DNA of 64,000 bases from Deferribacter autotrophicus (GCF_008362905.1 NZ_VFJB01000005.1:302222-366221); one strand, 5' to 3'; counted from the first letter of the stretch, positions 56,164-64,000 are shown. Notes: generated by a model not told the origin, from the sequence alone. Numbers and translations are program-made.

Positions 56164-57864
56164 TCAAAAAAGCACACTTGAATACACGAGAACACTTTTT
56201 ATTATTCTCCCTTTAATTTCAATGTTTACCACACATCTCTTATCAACAAGCAATACATAGTTAGAATTATTTAAACTGTTACATATTCTTTCGATTTCTT
56301 TTTTCCTATCAGGTGAGCTAACGTCATAAAAGCCCGTTTTTTCAGCAATAAAATCAAAACCCTGCGGATATTTAATTGCAATGTATTTTTGTTTGTTAAT
56401 TGTAGTAATAAATATAGGCTGTTCAGAATTAGTGGTTAATTCAATCACATTACCTTTAATCATGTTTTTTAATGTCAATATAAGCTTTTCATATAGAGGC
56501 AACTTTTTCTTTTGCTTTTGCTTAGCAGATGTGTTCTCTTGCTCATGTTTTTGTTCTTGCTCTTGTATTTGATTATTCTCTTTTGGCTCATCATTTGATG
56601 AGGTTGTATTTTTATCGGATTGATTTTCCTGTTTTGTTTCTTGCTTTGGCGTTTCTGGAAGTTTTGTTTTTTCAGATTCAGTTTCTTTTACTTCTTCATC
56701 CATATCTATACTAATAAAATCTTTTAATTTTATTTCACCTGCGAAATTTTCAGGTTTAGAACAGCCCCATAGGAATTTATTTTTGATGATGATGAAATTA
56801 AGAGTTATTTTTTTGCCATTAGGAAACAATATATCAGCATGGAAAAAAGTTTTGCCTGATTCATCTGAGATGATAACATTCTTATCTTTTAAAATTGAAA
56901 TTATGTGGTTTTTAGTTGTTTTGTAGTTATATTTTTTCCTCATGTAAACTAATGACTTTTCAATAACTAAAGGATTAACTACAAACGTAACAGTATCTAA
57001 AACAAAAAGCTGTCCACCGAGCCTGTTTATTGCAAATGTGTTTTGATTTACTAAATCCTGTAAAGATTTAAGAAAATAGTTTGTAAGTAATATTGTTTCA
57101 TCTTCTTCTTGAATGTAATTGCCTTTTTCTGTTTGCTTTGTAACTTTTTCTTCTTTTTTAGAAGTAGAAGTAAAAGTTTTTGTCACGCTCCTAATATCAG
57201 CTTCTTTAATCAATTCCTGTAAAGTATCTTTTGGATCGTAACCAAAGAAATCATCAATCAGTTGGAGGAAGTTAACAGCGGATAGATATTTTCTGTCCTG
57301 CTGGGTTAAAATATCAAAAAGGAGAATAATATTTCTTTTTTCATGCTTTTTAGTTCTATTTGGTTTCCATATCAGCTCACAATTTGGATATTTGAGTTTG
57401 AAATCAAGCAGATTATCCTCAAGAGGATCAAAAACAACGTTACCATCTCTAATGATGAAATCAAACATTTTTCCTGCGTCGTGAAATAAGGCGCTAATAG
57501 CGGTTCTGTAAAGGACTCTCTCTTTGTTTTTTAAATTAAATTGACTGTCAAGATTGCCATGAGTGTCGTATTTCAATTCAAGTATTTTATGTTGTTCTAT
57601 TAGTGCGTGTATAACAGTTTCAAGTGAATGTTTTAATAATCCAAAAGGTTCACTATGATGATGTTTTTCTGATGCAGGGGCATCGTATATTTTACGAATA
57701 AATCTCCTGATAACGTCATAAAAGAGCTTATAAGCCACATCTTTATAAGAGGGTAGCAAGTTATCTATTTTAACAAAAAATTGCTCGTGAGAGGCTATTA
57801 TTTCATTTATAGAAGTTTCTATATCATTTTTTTGATTTTTATTTTTAAAAAAAGAAAAAATCAT
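56164..57864 (-). CDS. MOBH-type relaxase-like (TraI_2/HD) protein
   Basis: The 566-aa protein has an N-terminal domain (about 30-240) with KHHHSEPFGLLKHSLETV and ISALFHDAGKMFDF, the histidine/HD pattern of TraI_2 relaxases of the MOBH class. A low-complexity acidic/glutamine linker (about 405-475, many KQE and EQEQ units) follows, then a C-terminal winged-helix-like domain (YEKLILTLKNMIKGNVIEL). MOBH relaxases nick the transfer origin, though some HD proteins of this family have other roles. The strong ribosome site AGGAAGG precedes the ATG. No coupling protein is visible in the window. Confidence 0.75.
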   Translation of the reverse strand: MIFSFFKNKNQKNDIETSINEIIASHEQFFVKIDNLLPSYKDVAYKLFYDVIRRFIRKIYDAPASEKHHHSEPFGLLKHSLETVIHALIEQHKILELKYDTHGNLDSQFNLKNKERVLYRTAISALFHDAGKMFDFIIRDGNVVFDPLEDNLLDFKLKYPNCELIWKPNRTKKHEKRNIILLFDILTQQDRKYLSAVNFLQLIDDFFGYDPKDTLQELIKEADIRSVTKTFTSTSKKEEKVTKQTEKGNYIQEEDETILLTNYFLKSLQDLVNQNTFAINRLGGQLFVLDTVTFVVNPLVIEKSLVYMRKKYNYKTTKNHIISILKDKNVIISDESGKTFFHADILFPNGKKITLNFIIIKNKFLWGCSKPENFAGEIKLKDFISIDMDEEVKETESEKTKLPETPKQETKQENQSDKNTTSSNDEPKENNQIQEQEQKHEQENTSAKQKQKKKLPLYEKLILTLKNMIKGNVIELTTNSEQPIFITTINKQKYIAIKYPQGFDFIAEKTGFYDVSSPDRKKEIERICNSLNNSNYVLLVDKRCVVNIEIKGRIIKSVLVYSSVLF

Positions 57865-57907
57865 ATCAATCCTTCCTAAAAATATTTTTTAATAAAATAT
57901 TAAATGC

Positions 57908-57913
57908 TATAAT
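57908..57913 (+). promoter_or_regulatory. Candidate -10 box of the small gene at 57947
   Basis: TATAAT at 57908-57913 stands 33 bases before the ATG and 44 bases from the divergent relaxase start. No clear -35 is seen. It lies in the divergent promoter region between the two genes. Confidence 0.4.
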
Positions 57914-57946
57914 TATATTGTGTGGTATTTTTGTATAACAGGGGGA

Positions 57947-58132
57947 ATGATGAAAAAAGACTTTAAAAAATTCAAAGAACATGATGATTTAGATAGAAGA
58001 ACAAACAACTTAAAGGAGTTTAAGAAACTCGCTGAATTTCTAAAAGATTTTAGAAATGATGACGAAGAGCCAGAATTGACTGCTATTAAAATGGAAGAAT
58101 TTTTTGAAAGAAAATGGAAGGAGCTAAACTGA
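57947..58132 (+). CDS. Small charged hypothetical protein
   Basis: The ATG at 57947 (or 57950) follows AGGGGG. An upstream GTG frame at 57920 is less likely. The 61-aa protein is highly charged and helical (KKDFKKFKEHDDLDRRTNNLKEF, FRNDDEEPELTAIKMEEF). No family is recognised. It overlaps the next lipoprotein frame by 19 bases. Confidence 0.6.
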   Translation: MMKKDFKKFKEHDDLDRRTNNLKEFKKLAEFLKDFRNDDEEPELTAIKMEEFFERKWKELN

Positions 58133-58949
58133 CAATATTCTATTTTACTATTATCTTGTTTGTTATGTTATTAATTTTTGGCTGCAACGGGTCATCTTCA
58201 GATAGGGCTGAGAATAAAATTATTTTATGGTATAAACCAACAATAGATACTACCTGGTACTGGCAGTTACAGGGGACTTTAATAGACGTAAACGCTAAAC
58301 TTTTTGATATAGATTTATTTGATACGCCAAAAGAGAAAATTACAGAACTAAAAGCTCAAGGAAAAAAGATTATATGTTATTTTAATGCGGGAGCATATGA
58401 AGATTGGAGAGAGGATAGTTATGAATTCAAAGAATCTGAAATAGGTAATCCTCTTGATAAATGGGAAGGAGAAAGATGGCTTGATATACGAAGTGAAAAT
58501 GTAAGAACAATTATGACAGAAAGACTAAATCTTGCAAAAGAAAAAGGATGCGATGGAGTTGAACCAGATAATATTGACGATTATACCAACGATACAGGTT
58601 TTTCTATAACTTATGAAGATCAAATAGCATACAACATTTTTTTATCAAATGAAGCGCATAAAAGAGGACTGGCTATAGGGTTGAAATCGATTTAGACCAA
58701 ATTGGCGATCTCTTACCATATTTTGATTTTGCTATTAATGAACAATGCCATGAATTTGATGAGTGTGATTTATTAATGCTGTTTATTAACTCTGGTAAAC
58801 CGGTTTTTAATGCAGAATATAATACAAAATATATCGATAATGAGTCAGATAGAAAAATTTTATGTGAAGATGCTTTAAGTAGAAATTTTAGAACAATTGT
58901 TTTACCGCTGGAATTAGATGGAGCATTTGTATTAAGTTGTGATTATTGA
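58114..58949 (+). pseudogene. GH114 (endo-alpha-1,4-polygalactosaminidase-like) lipoprotein gene with frameshift
   Basis: The first frame has a signal peptide with lipobox LLIFGC (about residue 23) and the GH114 domain (IICYFNAGAYEDWREDS, WLDIRSENVR, GCDGVEPDNIDDY) up to GLAIGLK at about residue 190. It then stops at 58695. From 58689 another frame continues the domain (DLDQIGDLLPYFDFAINEQ, CHEFDECDLL, FNAEYNTKYI) to 58949. A one-base deletion near 58687 is the simplest explanation. Together the parts give a full-length domain of about 275 aa. Whether the error is biological or a sequencing artefact cannot be told. Confidence 0.85.
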
Positions 58950-59053
58950 CTTTATTTAATACTAACTTATTGTGATTTAAAAGAATTATAAATTAGATAA
59001 CTATAATATTAGTGGTAATCCCCGAAACCAATTATTTTATCAAAAAGTTTTTC

Positions 59054-59081
59054 TTGACATCACGTAAAAATTGTATATGAA
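59054..59081 (+). promoter_or_regulatory. Promoter of the putative small RNA before the Abi gene
   Basis: A perfect TTGACA (59054-59059) and TATGAA (59076-59081) are separated by 16 bases. The predicted start near 59088 lies just in front of the hairpin. Confidence 0.6.
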
Positions 59082-59087
59082 TAAAAC

Positions 59088-59149
59088 TAACGAACCCGCC
59101 AGGCCTCTGTTCTATAAGAACATGCTCACTTGGCGGGTAACCCTTTTTT
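59088..59149 (+). ncRNA. Putative small structured RNA in front of the Abi_2/AbiF-type gene
   Basis: Between a sigma70-like promoter and the Abi ATG lies a roughly 60-base unit. The outer arms ACCCGCCA (59094-59101) and TGGCGGGT (59131-59138) pair perfectly and can add two pairs inward. An inner hairpin TGTTC (59108-59112)/GAACA (59118-59122) with a five-base loop sits inside. A run of six T (59144-59149) follows. The unit can be transcribed and terminated on its own as a compact RNA, or act as an attenuator for the downstream gene. The ATG at 59153 follows the T-run directly, and no ribosome site lies close to it. Confidence 0.6.
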
Positions 59150-59152
59150 AAA

Positions 59153-60064
59153 ATGCCAAACAACAATTATAATAAACCTCCCTTAGATTCGCAAGAACAT
59201 ATAGATTTTTTGAAGAAGAGAAATCTATTATTTTCAGAAGATGATGAAATAAGGCGAGCTCCTCACTATTTGAAGCATATTGGATATCAGCGCTTAAAAA
59301 TTTATTTTCATGATTTTGCTACTAATAGCAGTGAAACCTTTGTGTTTAAAGATAATATTAGCTTTAGCGATATCATAAATCTTTATAATTTCGATAGGCA
59401 GTTAAGATTAATAATCATGGATGCAATAGAACGGATCGAAATATCAATCAAATCTGTGATTTCCAATAAAACATGTTTAGCTTATAATGACTCTTTTTGG
59501 TATTTAAGTTGCATAAATTATAAAAATGTTAAGTTTTATAAAACTTTTATGGAAATAGTAGCAGACAAATTAAATGATAAATTTCCTGATGAAGTTATAA
59601 AATATTATAATGATAAATATTCCAATGATTATCCTCCTTTTTGGAAATTAAAAGAAATTTTAACTTTTGGTGAAATATCTCAACTATATAAAAATTTACA
59701 CAATAACATAAAAAGACAAATTAGTGATGAATATAATCTAAAACCTATAATATTGGAATCTTGGCTGCATTCAATGGCTCATTTAAGGAACCTATGTGCT
59801 CATCATTCTAAAATATGGAATAGATCTGATTTTAGTATTAAACCCAAGAAACCTAGAAAAATGTATAATATGGAAAAATACTTCAAAGATAATAAAAAGC
59901 TCTTTTGTATTATATCTATACTTGCTTATTTTATGAACCTGATATGTAGTAATTCTGATTGGAAAAAAAGAATTATTGAGCATATTAAAAAAGATTCTTA
60001 CAATTTTACAACTAAAAATGGATTTCCTGAAAACTGGGATACCTATGAATTATGGAAAACTTAA
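59153..60064 (+). CDS. Abi_2 / AbiF-type HEPN-domain abortive infection protein
   Basis: The 303-aa protein belongs to the Abi_2 (AbiD/AbiF) family: N-terminal block PLDSQEHIDFLKKRNLLF, the RAPHYLKHIGYQRLKIYFHDF segment, DRQLRLIIMDAIERIEISIK, PPFWKLKEILTFGEIS and the C-terminal motif LRNLCAHHSKIWNR. The last holds the HEPN RNase signature RxxxxH (Arg212-His217). Family members stop phage infection by RNA cleavage and are grouped with the ancestors of Cas13. It lies in the element between a broken lipoprotein gene and toxin-antitoxin genes and directly behind a structured RNA unit that may be its partner. The start codon lacks a normal ribosome site, which would keep expression low. Confidence 0.88.
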   Translation: MPNNNYNKPPLDSQEHIDFLKKRNLLFSEDDEIRRAPHYLKHIGYQRLKIYFHDFATNSSETFVFKDNISFSDIINLYNFDRQLRLIIMDAIERIEISIKSVISNKTCLAYNDSFWYLSCINYKNVKFYKTFMEIVADKLNDKFPDEVIKYYNDKYSNDYPPFWKLKEILTFGEISQLYKNLHNNIKRQISDEYNLKPIILESWLHSMAHLRNLCAHHSKIWNRSDFSIKPKKPRKMYNMEKYFKDNKKLFCIISILAYFMNLICSNSDWKKRIIEHIKKDSYNFTTKNGFPENWDTYELWKT

Positions 60065-60166
60065 TTAATATTGGTTTTTATTTTTTCATTTTCATACATC
60101 TTACTATCAAGTTCAATGTATATTTCTTATTATTACTTTTTTCTTAAGAGTAAATTTTTCTATACC

Positions 60167-60436
60167 TTAAAAATTAACATCTATGTTATTTTCGCTACAT
60201 GCAATTTCTATAAATCTTCTTATTATTCCTCTTGACGCCCATTTTTTACCCAGTAAATGATGTACCCACTCAAGTATCTCTTCCGCTGTCTTGCACTTTT
60301 TTAGTGGTATATCATATTCATCAACCGTTTTGATTATTATATATCCATCTTTTACATAAACAGAATCATAATCCTTTTTAACTTTCTCCAGTACTTCATT
60401 CATATTTGCTATAGTTATGTAATTTTTATCTCTCAT
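60167..60436 (-). CDS. Hypothetical protein, possible antitoxin-like
   Basis: The 89-aa protein has an excellent ribosome site (GGGAGGG). Its sequence (KNYITIANMNEVLEKVKKDYDSV, DIPLKKCKTAEEILEWVHHLLGK) is mixed alpha/beta with a helical C-terminal half. I do not recognise the family. Its place among toxin and defence genes is suggestive only. Confidence 0.65.
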   Translation of the reverse strand: MRDKNYITIANMNEVLEKVKKDYDSVYVKDGYIIIKTVDEYDIPLKKCKTAEEILEWVHHLLGKKWASRGIIRRFIEIACSENNIDVNF

Positions 60437-60483
60437 AATACCCTCCCATTATTTTATTATTATTGCACTCCTAAACACCATAT

Positions 60484-60588
60484 TTAAAACCGTTTTCCAA
60501 GTATTATTGTAAAAGCAAGTATCGATACTGCAAGAGTTAAAAATATTCTAATCGTTGTTAAAATAGCCAATTTACTCCTATTTATCAT
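60484..60588 (-). CDS. Possible 34-aa single-helix membrane peptide
   Basis: A short frame from ATG 60588 overlaps the end of the RES toxin gene by 11 bases. It encodes a basic N terminus and one hydrophobic helix (IFLTLAVSILAFTIILG). No clear ribosome site is seen. It could be a real small peptide coupled to the toxin gene, or chance. Confidence 0.25.
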   Translation of the reverse strand: MINRSKLAILTTIRIFLTLAVSILAFTIILGKRF

Positions 60589-61276
60589 TTAAAAGATTTT
60601 CACCTTTACCTAAATCAGTAACAGTATTTAACCTTTCTCCATCCCAATAGTAAATTAGTAATTTAACAACTTTACATGGCGGAATTGTAGCTTTTGGTCT
60701 TAAAACTGCAATATTTGTTCCTTTTGTATACCTCACACTTTTGTAAACAATTCCATCTCTATTTTCTTTTTTGGCTTTGATACCAAGTTGTTGTAATTTG
60801 GTGTAGTTACTTTCGTGATAGTATTCAGAAAAAAGGTTTTTATTTCTTATATCATAGAAATTGTTTCCTTTTACAGGTACAGAATAAACTCTCATGTGAT
60901 AAGCACCTGGAGGAGCACTGTTTTGAGTGTAAAATTTTTCTCTATGATATACAGTTTCTCTGATAGCTGTAGTAAGTTCTTTGCTGGCATAGTATACGCC
61001 AAAAAAATCAGTGTTAAACCTTGCAGCTTTTGGATGTGTAAAAGCTGCCATAATTGGTGTGGTTCCTTCTCCGTAAACCCATTCGTTTTTAGGGACTATT
61101 TCAAGATTACCTAATTCTTCTCTTATTCTATCATTAGTTAAACTTTCTATATAATAGATATATTCAAGTTCTTCTTCGCTTTCAGCAAAATCAAATAATG
61201 TCCTCTCAGGAAATAATGTAGGTATTATCCTAAAACTTTCTTTCCAATTTATCGAAATTACAGGAATATCATTCAT
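60578..61276 (-). CDS. RES-domain toxin (NAD+-degrading type)
   Basis: The ATG at 61276 follows GAGGAAG and overlaps the antitoxin stop by 8 bases. The 232-aa protein carries the RES domain: RFNTDFFGVYYASKELTTAIRETVYHRE supplies the Arg and Glu, and DGIVYKSVRY the Ser of the R-E-S triad. Known RES toxins (for example those paired with Xre-MbcA-ParS antitoxins) deplete NAD+. The extra N-terminal 80 residues are as in longer RES proteins. Its cognate antitoxin gene is directly upstream but 5'-truncated by an IS element. Confidence 0.88.
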   Translation of the reverse strand: MNDIPVISINWKESFRIIPTLFPERTLFDFAESEEELEYIYYIESLTNDRIREELGNLEIVPKNEWVYGEGTTPIMAAFTHPKAARFNTDFFGVYYASKELTTAIRETVYHREKFYTQNSAPPGAYHMRVYSVPVKGNNFYDIRNKNLFSEYYHESNYTKLQQLGIKAKKENRDGIVYKSVRYTKGTNIAVLRPKATIPPCKVVKLLIYYWDGERLNTVTDLGKGENLLNDK

Positions 61277-61511
61277 AAAGACTTCCTCTTTCAGCATCCA
61301 GATATCTTCTAATTATATACAAATCAGCAACTCTTCCCTGCAACATTATTTCCAATGGGGTTTTATTGTCAAAAATAGGATTCTTAGTTTTTATCCATTC
61401 GTTTGCAGAATACGGTAACAATATTTGCAATGCTTTATAAATTCCAAGTGCCTGTATCGCTGACATTCGGACAGTGATATCGTTTTTATTCGGACACCGT
61501 ATCGGAAACAT
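61269..61511 (-). pseudogene. Antitoxin Xre/MbcA/ParS C-terminal fragment, 5'-truncated by an IS21-type end
   Basis: Native antitoxin sequence runs from the IS border at 61448 to the stop: ALQILLPYSANEWIKTKNPIF, then NKTPLEIMLQGRVADLYIIRRYLDAERG. This is the toxin-binding DUF2384 domain. The first 20 or so residues of the open frame come from the IS terminal repeat (CPNKNDITVRMSAIQ), and the N-terminal HTH domain is missing. If expressed from a promoter in the IS end, the fragment might still neutralise the RES toxin but could no longer bind DNA. Confidence 0.85.
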
Positions 61512-61601
61512 TCGGACACCATAGCGCTACTATTCGGACACCTTGAGTTAAGCGAAACTAACCTCTAAACTCCCCATAAAGTAAACAAAGGGGGAGTAAA
61601 A

Positions 61602-63152
61602 ATGAAGAGGTTAGCTATGGCTATGGTAAAAGATGTTTTACGTTTAAGATTTCAAAATAAGTTATCGTATCGGGCAATTAGCCGTTCTTTAGGAGTTCCC
61701 AAATCAACGGTATTAGATTACTGTACACGTTTTCAAATAACGGGATTATCGATAGAAGAAGGGCTAAAGCTTTTGGATAATGAGCTTGAAGATAAGCTAT
61801 TCCCAGAGCGTAAAGCAAAGTCAAGAAACAACCGTCCATTACCTGATTTTGCATACATAGCTGAAGAGATACGCAAAAAAGGTGTCACATGGTTACTATT
61901 ATGGCAGGAATACAAAGAAAGACATCCGGAAGGTTACAACTATACTCAGTTTAAGAAATATTGCCAAGATTATATTCAAAGACTATCCCCTACAATGCGT
62001 CAGATATATTATGCTGGGGAGACGATGTTTGTTGATTATTCAGGATTAACGATGAATATGGTTGATGTAAGTACAGGAGAGGAGAAAGCAGTTCAAATAT
62101 TTGTAGCAGTACTTGGAGCCTCGGGTGCGGTATTTGTTCATGCGACTCCTAATCAAAAGCAGTCTTCGTTTATATTGTCTCATACGTTGGCTTTTGAATA
62201 TTTTGGAGGAGTTCCGAGACAAATAATTCCTGATAATTTAAAATCAGCAGTAATAAAGAATACTCGAGAAACCCTTGAATTGAATTCCAGCTATTTAGAT
62301 ATGGCAAGATATTACAATACAGTAATAATTCCAGCTAGACCTAACCATCCAAAGGATAAAGCGAAAGTGGAGCAGGCAGTTCAGGGGATACAGCGCTGGA
62401 TATTAGCCAAATTGAGGAATAGGGTGTTTTACGGAGTAGAAGAGATAAATGCTGTTATAAAGCCTCTTATGGAGCAATACAATGAAAAAAAGATAAGGGG
62501 TATAGGTAAGAGTAGGTTTGAGCTGTTAGAGGAGTTAGAGCGTCAAGAATTGCTACCATTACCTAAGAAGCGTTACCAATATAGAGAGCACTTATTACGA
62601 ACGGTTCATTTAGATTATCATGTGGAAGTTGCAGGTAATTATTATTCTGTTCCTTATCAATATATAAAATCAAAGGTTGATGTATGGTATTCCAACACTA
62701 CCGTAGAAATATTTTTCAAAGGTAAATTAATAGCAGTTCATCCCAGGTTATTTATTAAAGGTCAAGCTTCTACTTTGGATGAACATATGCCACCTAACCA
62801 CGTATTGAGTAAAGAAAGATGGAGTCCAAAAAGAATATTTTTTTGGGCATCTAAAATAGGCTTAAATACGACTAAGTTGATGAAAATGATAATGGAATCA
62901 AGGAATCACCCTGTAAATGCTTATAGAACCTGTATTGCGATATTAAAATTATCCGATGAATACTCTGCAAAGGAATTGGAATTAAGCTGTCAAAAAGCGA
63001 TTTCAATAGGAGCGTTTACAGTAAAAAGCGTAAAAACTATCTTGAAGACCAAATCTTATCAGCAAAGACCGAAAAAAGATATCACCCCTTTAAATAAGCA
63101 TGAGAATATAAGGGGTAAACAATACTACAAGGAAGAGAAGGAGGAAAAGTAA
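61602..63152 (+). CDS. istA: IS21-family transposase IstA
   Basis: The 516-aa protein has an N-terminal HTH (YRAISRSLGVPKSTVLDYC) and an integrase-type catalytic core with FVDYSG (Asp145), IIPDNLKSA and the glutamate in KDKAKVEQAVQ. A C-terminal beta-rich domain (VAGNYYSVPYQY) follows. The frame is complete and all DDE residues are present, so the element looks active. The ATG follows GGGGGAG. Confidence 0.96.
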   Translation: MKRLAMAMVKDVLRLRFQNKLSYRAISRSLGVPKSTVLDYCTRFQITGLSIEEGLKLLDNELEDKLFPERKAKSRNNRPLPDFAYIAEEIRKKGVTWLLLWQEYKERHPEGYNYTQFKKYCQDYIQRLSPTMRQIYYAGETMFVDYSGLTMNMVDVSTGEEKAVQIFVAVLGASGAVFVHATPNQKQSSFILSHTLAFEYFGGVPRQIIPDNLKSAVIKNTRETLELNSSYLDMARYYNTVIIPARPNHPKDKAKVEQAVQGIQRWILAKLRNRVFYGVEEINAVIKPLMEQYNEKKIRGIGKSRFELLEELERQELLPLPKKRYQYREHLLRTVHLDYHVEVAGNYYSVPYQYIKSKVDVWYSNTTVEIFFKGKLIAVHPRLFIKGQASTLDEHMPPNHVLSKERWSPKRIFFWASKIGLNTTKLMKMIMESRNHPVNAYRTCIAILKLSDEYSAKELELSCQKAISIGAFTVKSVKTILKTKSYQQRPKKDITPLNKHENIRGKQYYKEEKEEK

Positions 63153-63889
63153 TGGAACTTGATAATCTTTTATCACAATTAAGTTTAAAAGGGTTTAGTG
63201 CTGCACTTACCAAACAACAAGAAAACCCAGTTTACAACGAAATGCCCTTTGAAGAAAGATTAATTCAGTTACTTCAAGCCGAACTATCGGAAAGGCTGAA
63301 TCGAAAGATTAAAAGAAACTTGGCTGCCGCAAAACTGAAAGAGAAGATGGCAAGGGTGGAAGATATCGATTACGGTATTCAACGGGGATTGAATAAAAGT
63401 ATAATGACTTCTCTGATAGGAGGTGATTATTTGAGAAGAAAACAGAACATAATTATTACTGGGCCTACTGGTACGGGGAAGAGCTATATAGCTCAAGCAC
63501 TGGCAAACAGAGCAATTCTTGATGGTTATACTGCGAGATATTACAGGGTTCCCAGATTAATGGAAGAATTAAAACTGGCAAGGTTAGAAGGTGATTATAT
63601 AAAAATGCTTTCCCGTCTTGCAAGGTTTAATCTTCTCATTTTAGATGATTTTGGTATCAGTGCGTTTGAGGCTGATGAAGCTAATGATTTATTAGAAGTA
63701 ATAGAGGATAGAGTTGGCGTGAATTCAACAATAGTTACTTCTCAATTACCAATTGATAACTGGTATGATTGTCTAAAGAATGCCACTGTGGCAGATGCAA
63801 TACTTGACAGATTGGTACATAGCAGTCATAAGATAAAACTTAGCGGAGAAAGTGTTAGAAAACTGAAATCAGAGGAGAATATAGTTTAG
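63152..63889 (+). CDS. istB: IS21-family ATPase IstB
   Basis: The 245-aa AAA+ protein has Walker A GPTGTGKS at 104-111, Walker B LLILDDFG and the sensor region STIVTSQLPIDNWY. It regulates target choice and activates IstA. Its ATG overlaps the IstA stop by one base (TAATGG). It is complete, with the IS right end following after about 110 bases. Confidence 0.97.
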   Translation: MELDNLLSQLSLKGFSAALTKQQENPVYNEMPFEERLIQLLQAELSERLNRKIKRNLAAAKLKEKMARVEDIDYGIQRGLNKSIMTSLIGGDYLRRKQNIIITGPTGTGKSYIAQALANRAILDGYTARYYRVPRLMEELKLARLEGDYIKMLSRLARFNLLILDDFGISAFEADEANDLLEVIEDRVGVNSTIVTSQLPIDNWYDCLKNATVADAILDRLVHSSHKIKLSGESVRKLKSEENIV

Positions 63890-64000
63890 TGATACTAAAA
63901 AATACCGTGAGGTTAGTTTTGCATAGAAGGGGTCTTAAAATTAGTGTCTAAAGTGTCCGAATGATAGCGATACGGGTGTCCGAATAAAGCGATACGGGCA

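Larger units (their letters stand above)
54533..64000. mobile_element. Integrative element (left part; continues beyond the window)
   Basis: From the tRNA-Leu fragment onward the window holds a tyrosine integrase, an excisionase-like gene, a MOBH-relaxase-like gene, small hypothetical genes, a broken lipoprotein gene, an Abi-type HEPN gene and a toxin-antitoxin pair hit by an IS21-type element. This mixture is typical of integrative mobilisable or conjugative elements. No type IV secretion genes are visible in this part. The right end is not in the window. Confidence 0.75.
61449..64000 (+). mobile_element. IS21-family insertion sequence
   Basis: The element has terminal repeats beginning TGCCTGTATCGC at 61449 and, on the other strand, TGCCCGTATCGC ending exactly at 64000. 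Additional internal copies of an ATTCGGACA-type motif lie at both ends (61464-61513 and 63953-63990). Inside are istA and istB in the usual order with a one-base overlap. The TG...CA ends are typical of IS21. The right end coincides with the last base of the window, so the target duplication cannot be checked. Confidence 0.93.

Overview
The window is AT-rich, tightly packed Gram-negative bacterial DNA. Gene content (a complete HPr/EI/mannose-type PTS cluster with hprK and rapZ, a 2-hydroxyacyl-CoA dehydratase-like pair, a hydrogenase-related membrane complex and very many two-component sensors) suggests a free-living anaerobe. I would guess a Deferribacteres-type organism (Deferribacter/Calditerrivibrio/Flexistipes-like). 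That placement comes from gene content and base composition only and was not tested.

Layout. (1) 1-6444: ptsN (cut by the window edge), hprK, rapZ, mannose-family EIIA, EIIB, EIIC and EIID, HPr and EI form one overlapping operon. (2) 6445-8389: a cold-shock gene with its terminator, then a leftward set (DUF2905, queH, slipin). (3) 8484-11973: yicC, gmk, rpoZ, coaBC and a family-4 uracil-DNA glycosylase, mostly overlapping. (4) 12343-23113: rtcB, an HgdB-like/HgdC-like pair, a thioesterase, serA, yjbQ-type, nfi, a degenerate acetyl-CoA-synthetase-like protein, a CBS-domain protein and a DUF169 protein. Two intergenic gaps here hold related repeats. (5) 23244-41024: a signalling island with sensor kinases, response regulators, a CheD-HDOD fusion, CheR, a REC-EAL protein and a 1041-aa SBP-PAS hybrid kinase. 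Several members are visibly decayed. (6) 41473-49352: an HTH-EIIA-like regulator followed by a six-gene HyfB/C/E/F/G/I-like operon whose large subunit lacks the NiFe-binding cysteines, so it looks like an energy-converting-hydrogenase-related (Ehr) complex rather than a hydrogenase. (7) 49572-54176: a small coupled ORF, an SLC13/ArsB-like permease, a comM-like remnant and a multi-PAS diguanylate cyclase. (8) 54533-64000: an integrative element whose left boundary is a 58-bp 3' fragment of tRNA-Leu(UAA). It carries a tyrosine integrase, an excisionase-like gene, a MOBH-type relaxase-like gene, a frameshifted GH114 lipoprotein gene, an Abi_2/AbiF-type HEPN gene behind a small structured RNA unit, and a RES/Xre-type toxin-antitoxin pair whose antitoxin is cut by an IS21-family element that runs to the end of the window.

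How the genes work together. EI phosphorylates HPr, HPr feeds the mannose-type EIIA/EIIB, and HprK can phosphorylate HPr on the conserved serine. The signalling island probably converges on c-di-GMP and chemotaxis-like outputs. The element on the right is defence/toxin cargo next to transfer and integration genes. The most interesting candidate system is the promoter-hairpin-terminator unit (about 59054-59149) directly in front of the HEPN RNase gene. It has the architecture expected of a toxin paired with a non-coding RNA.
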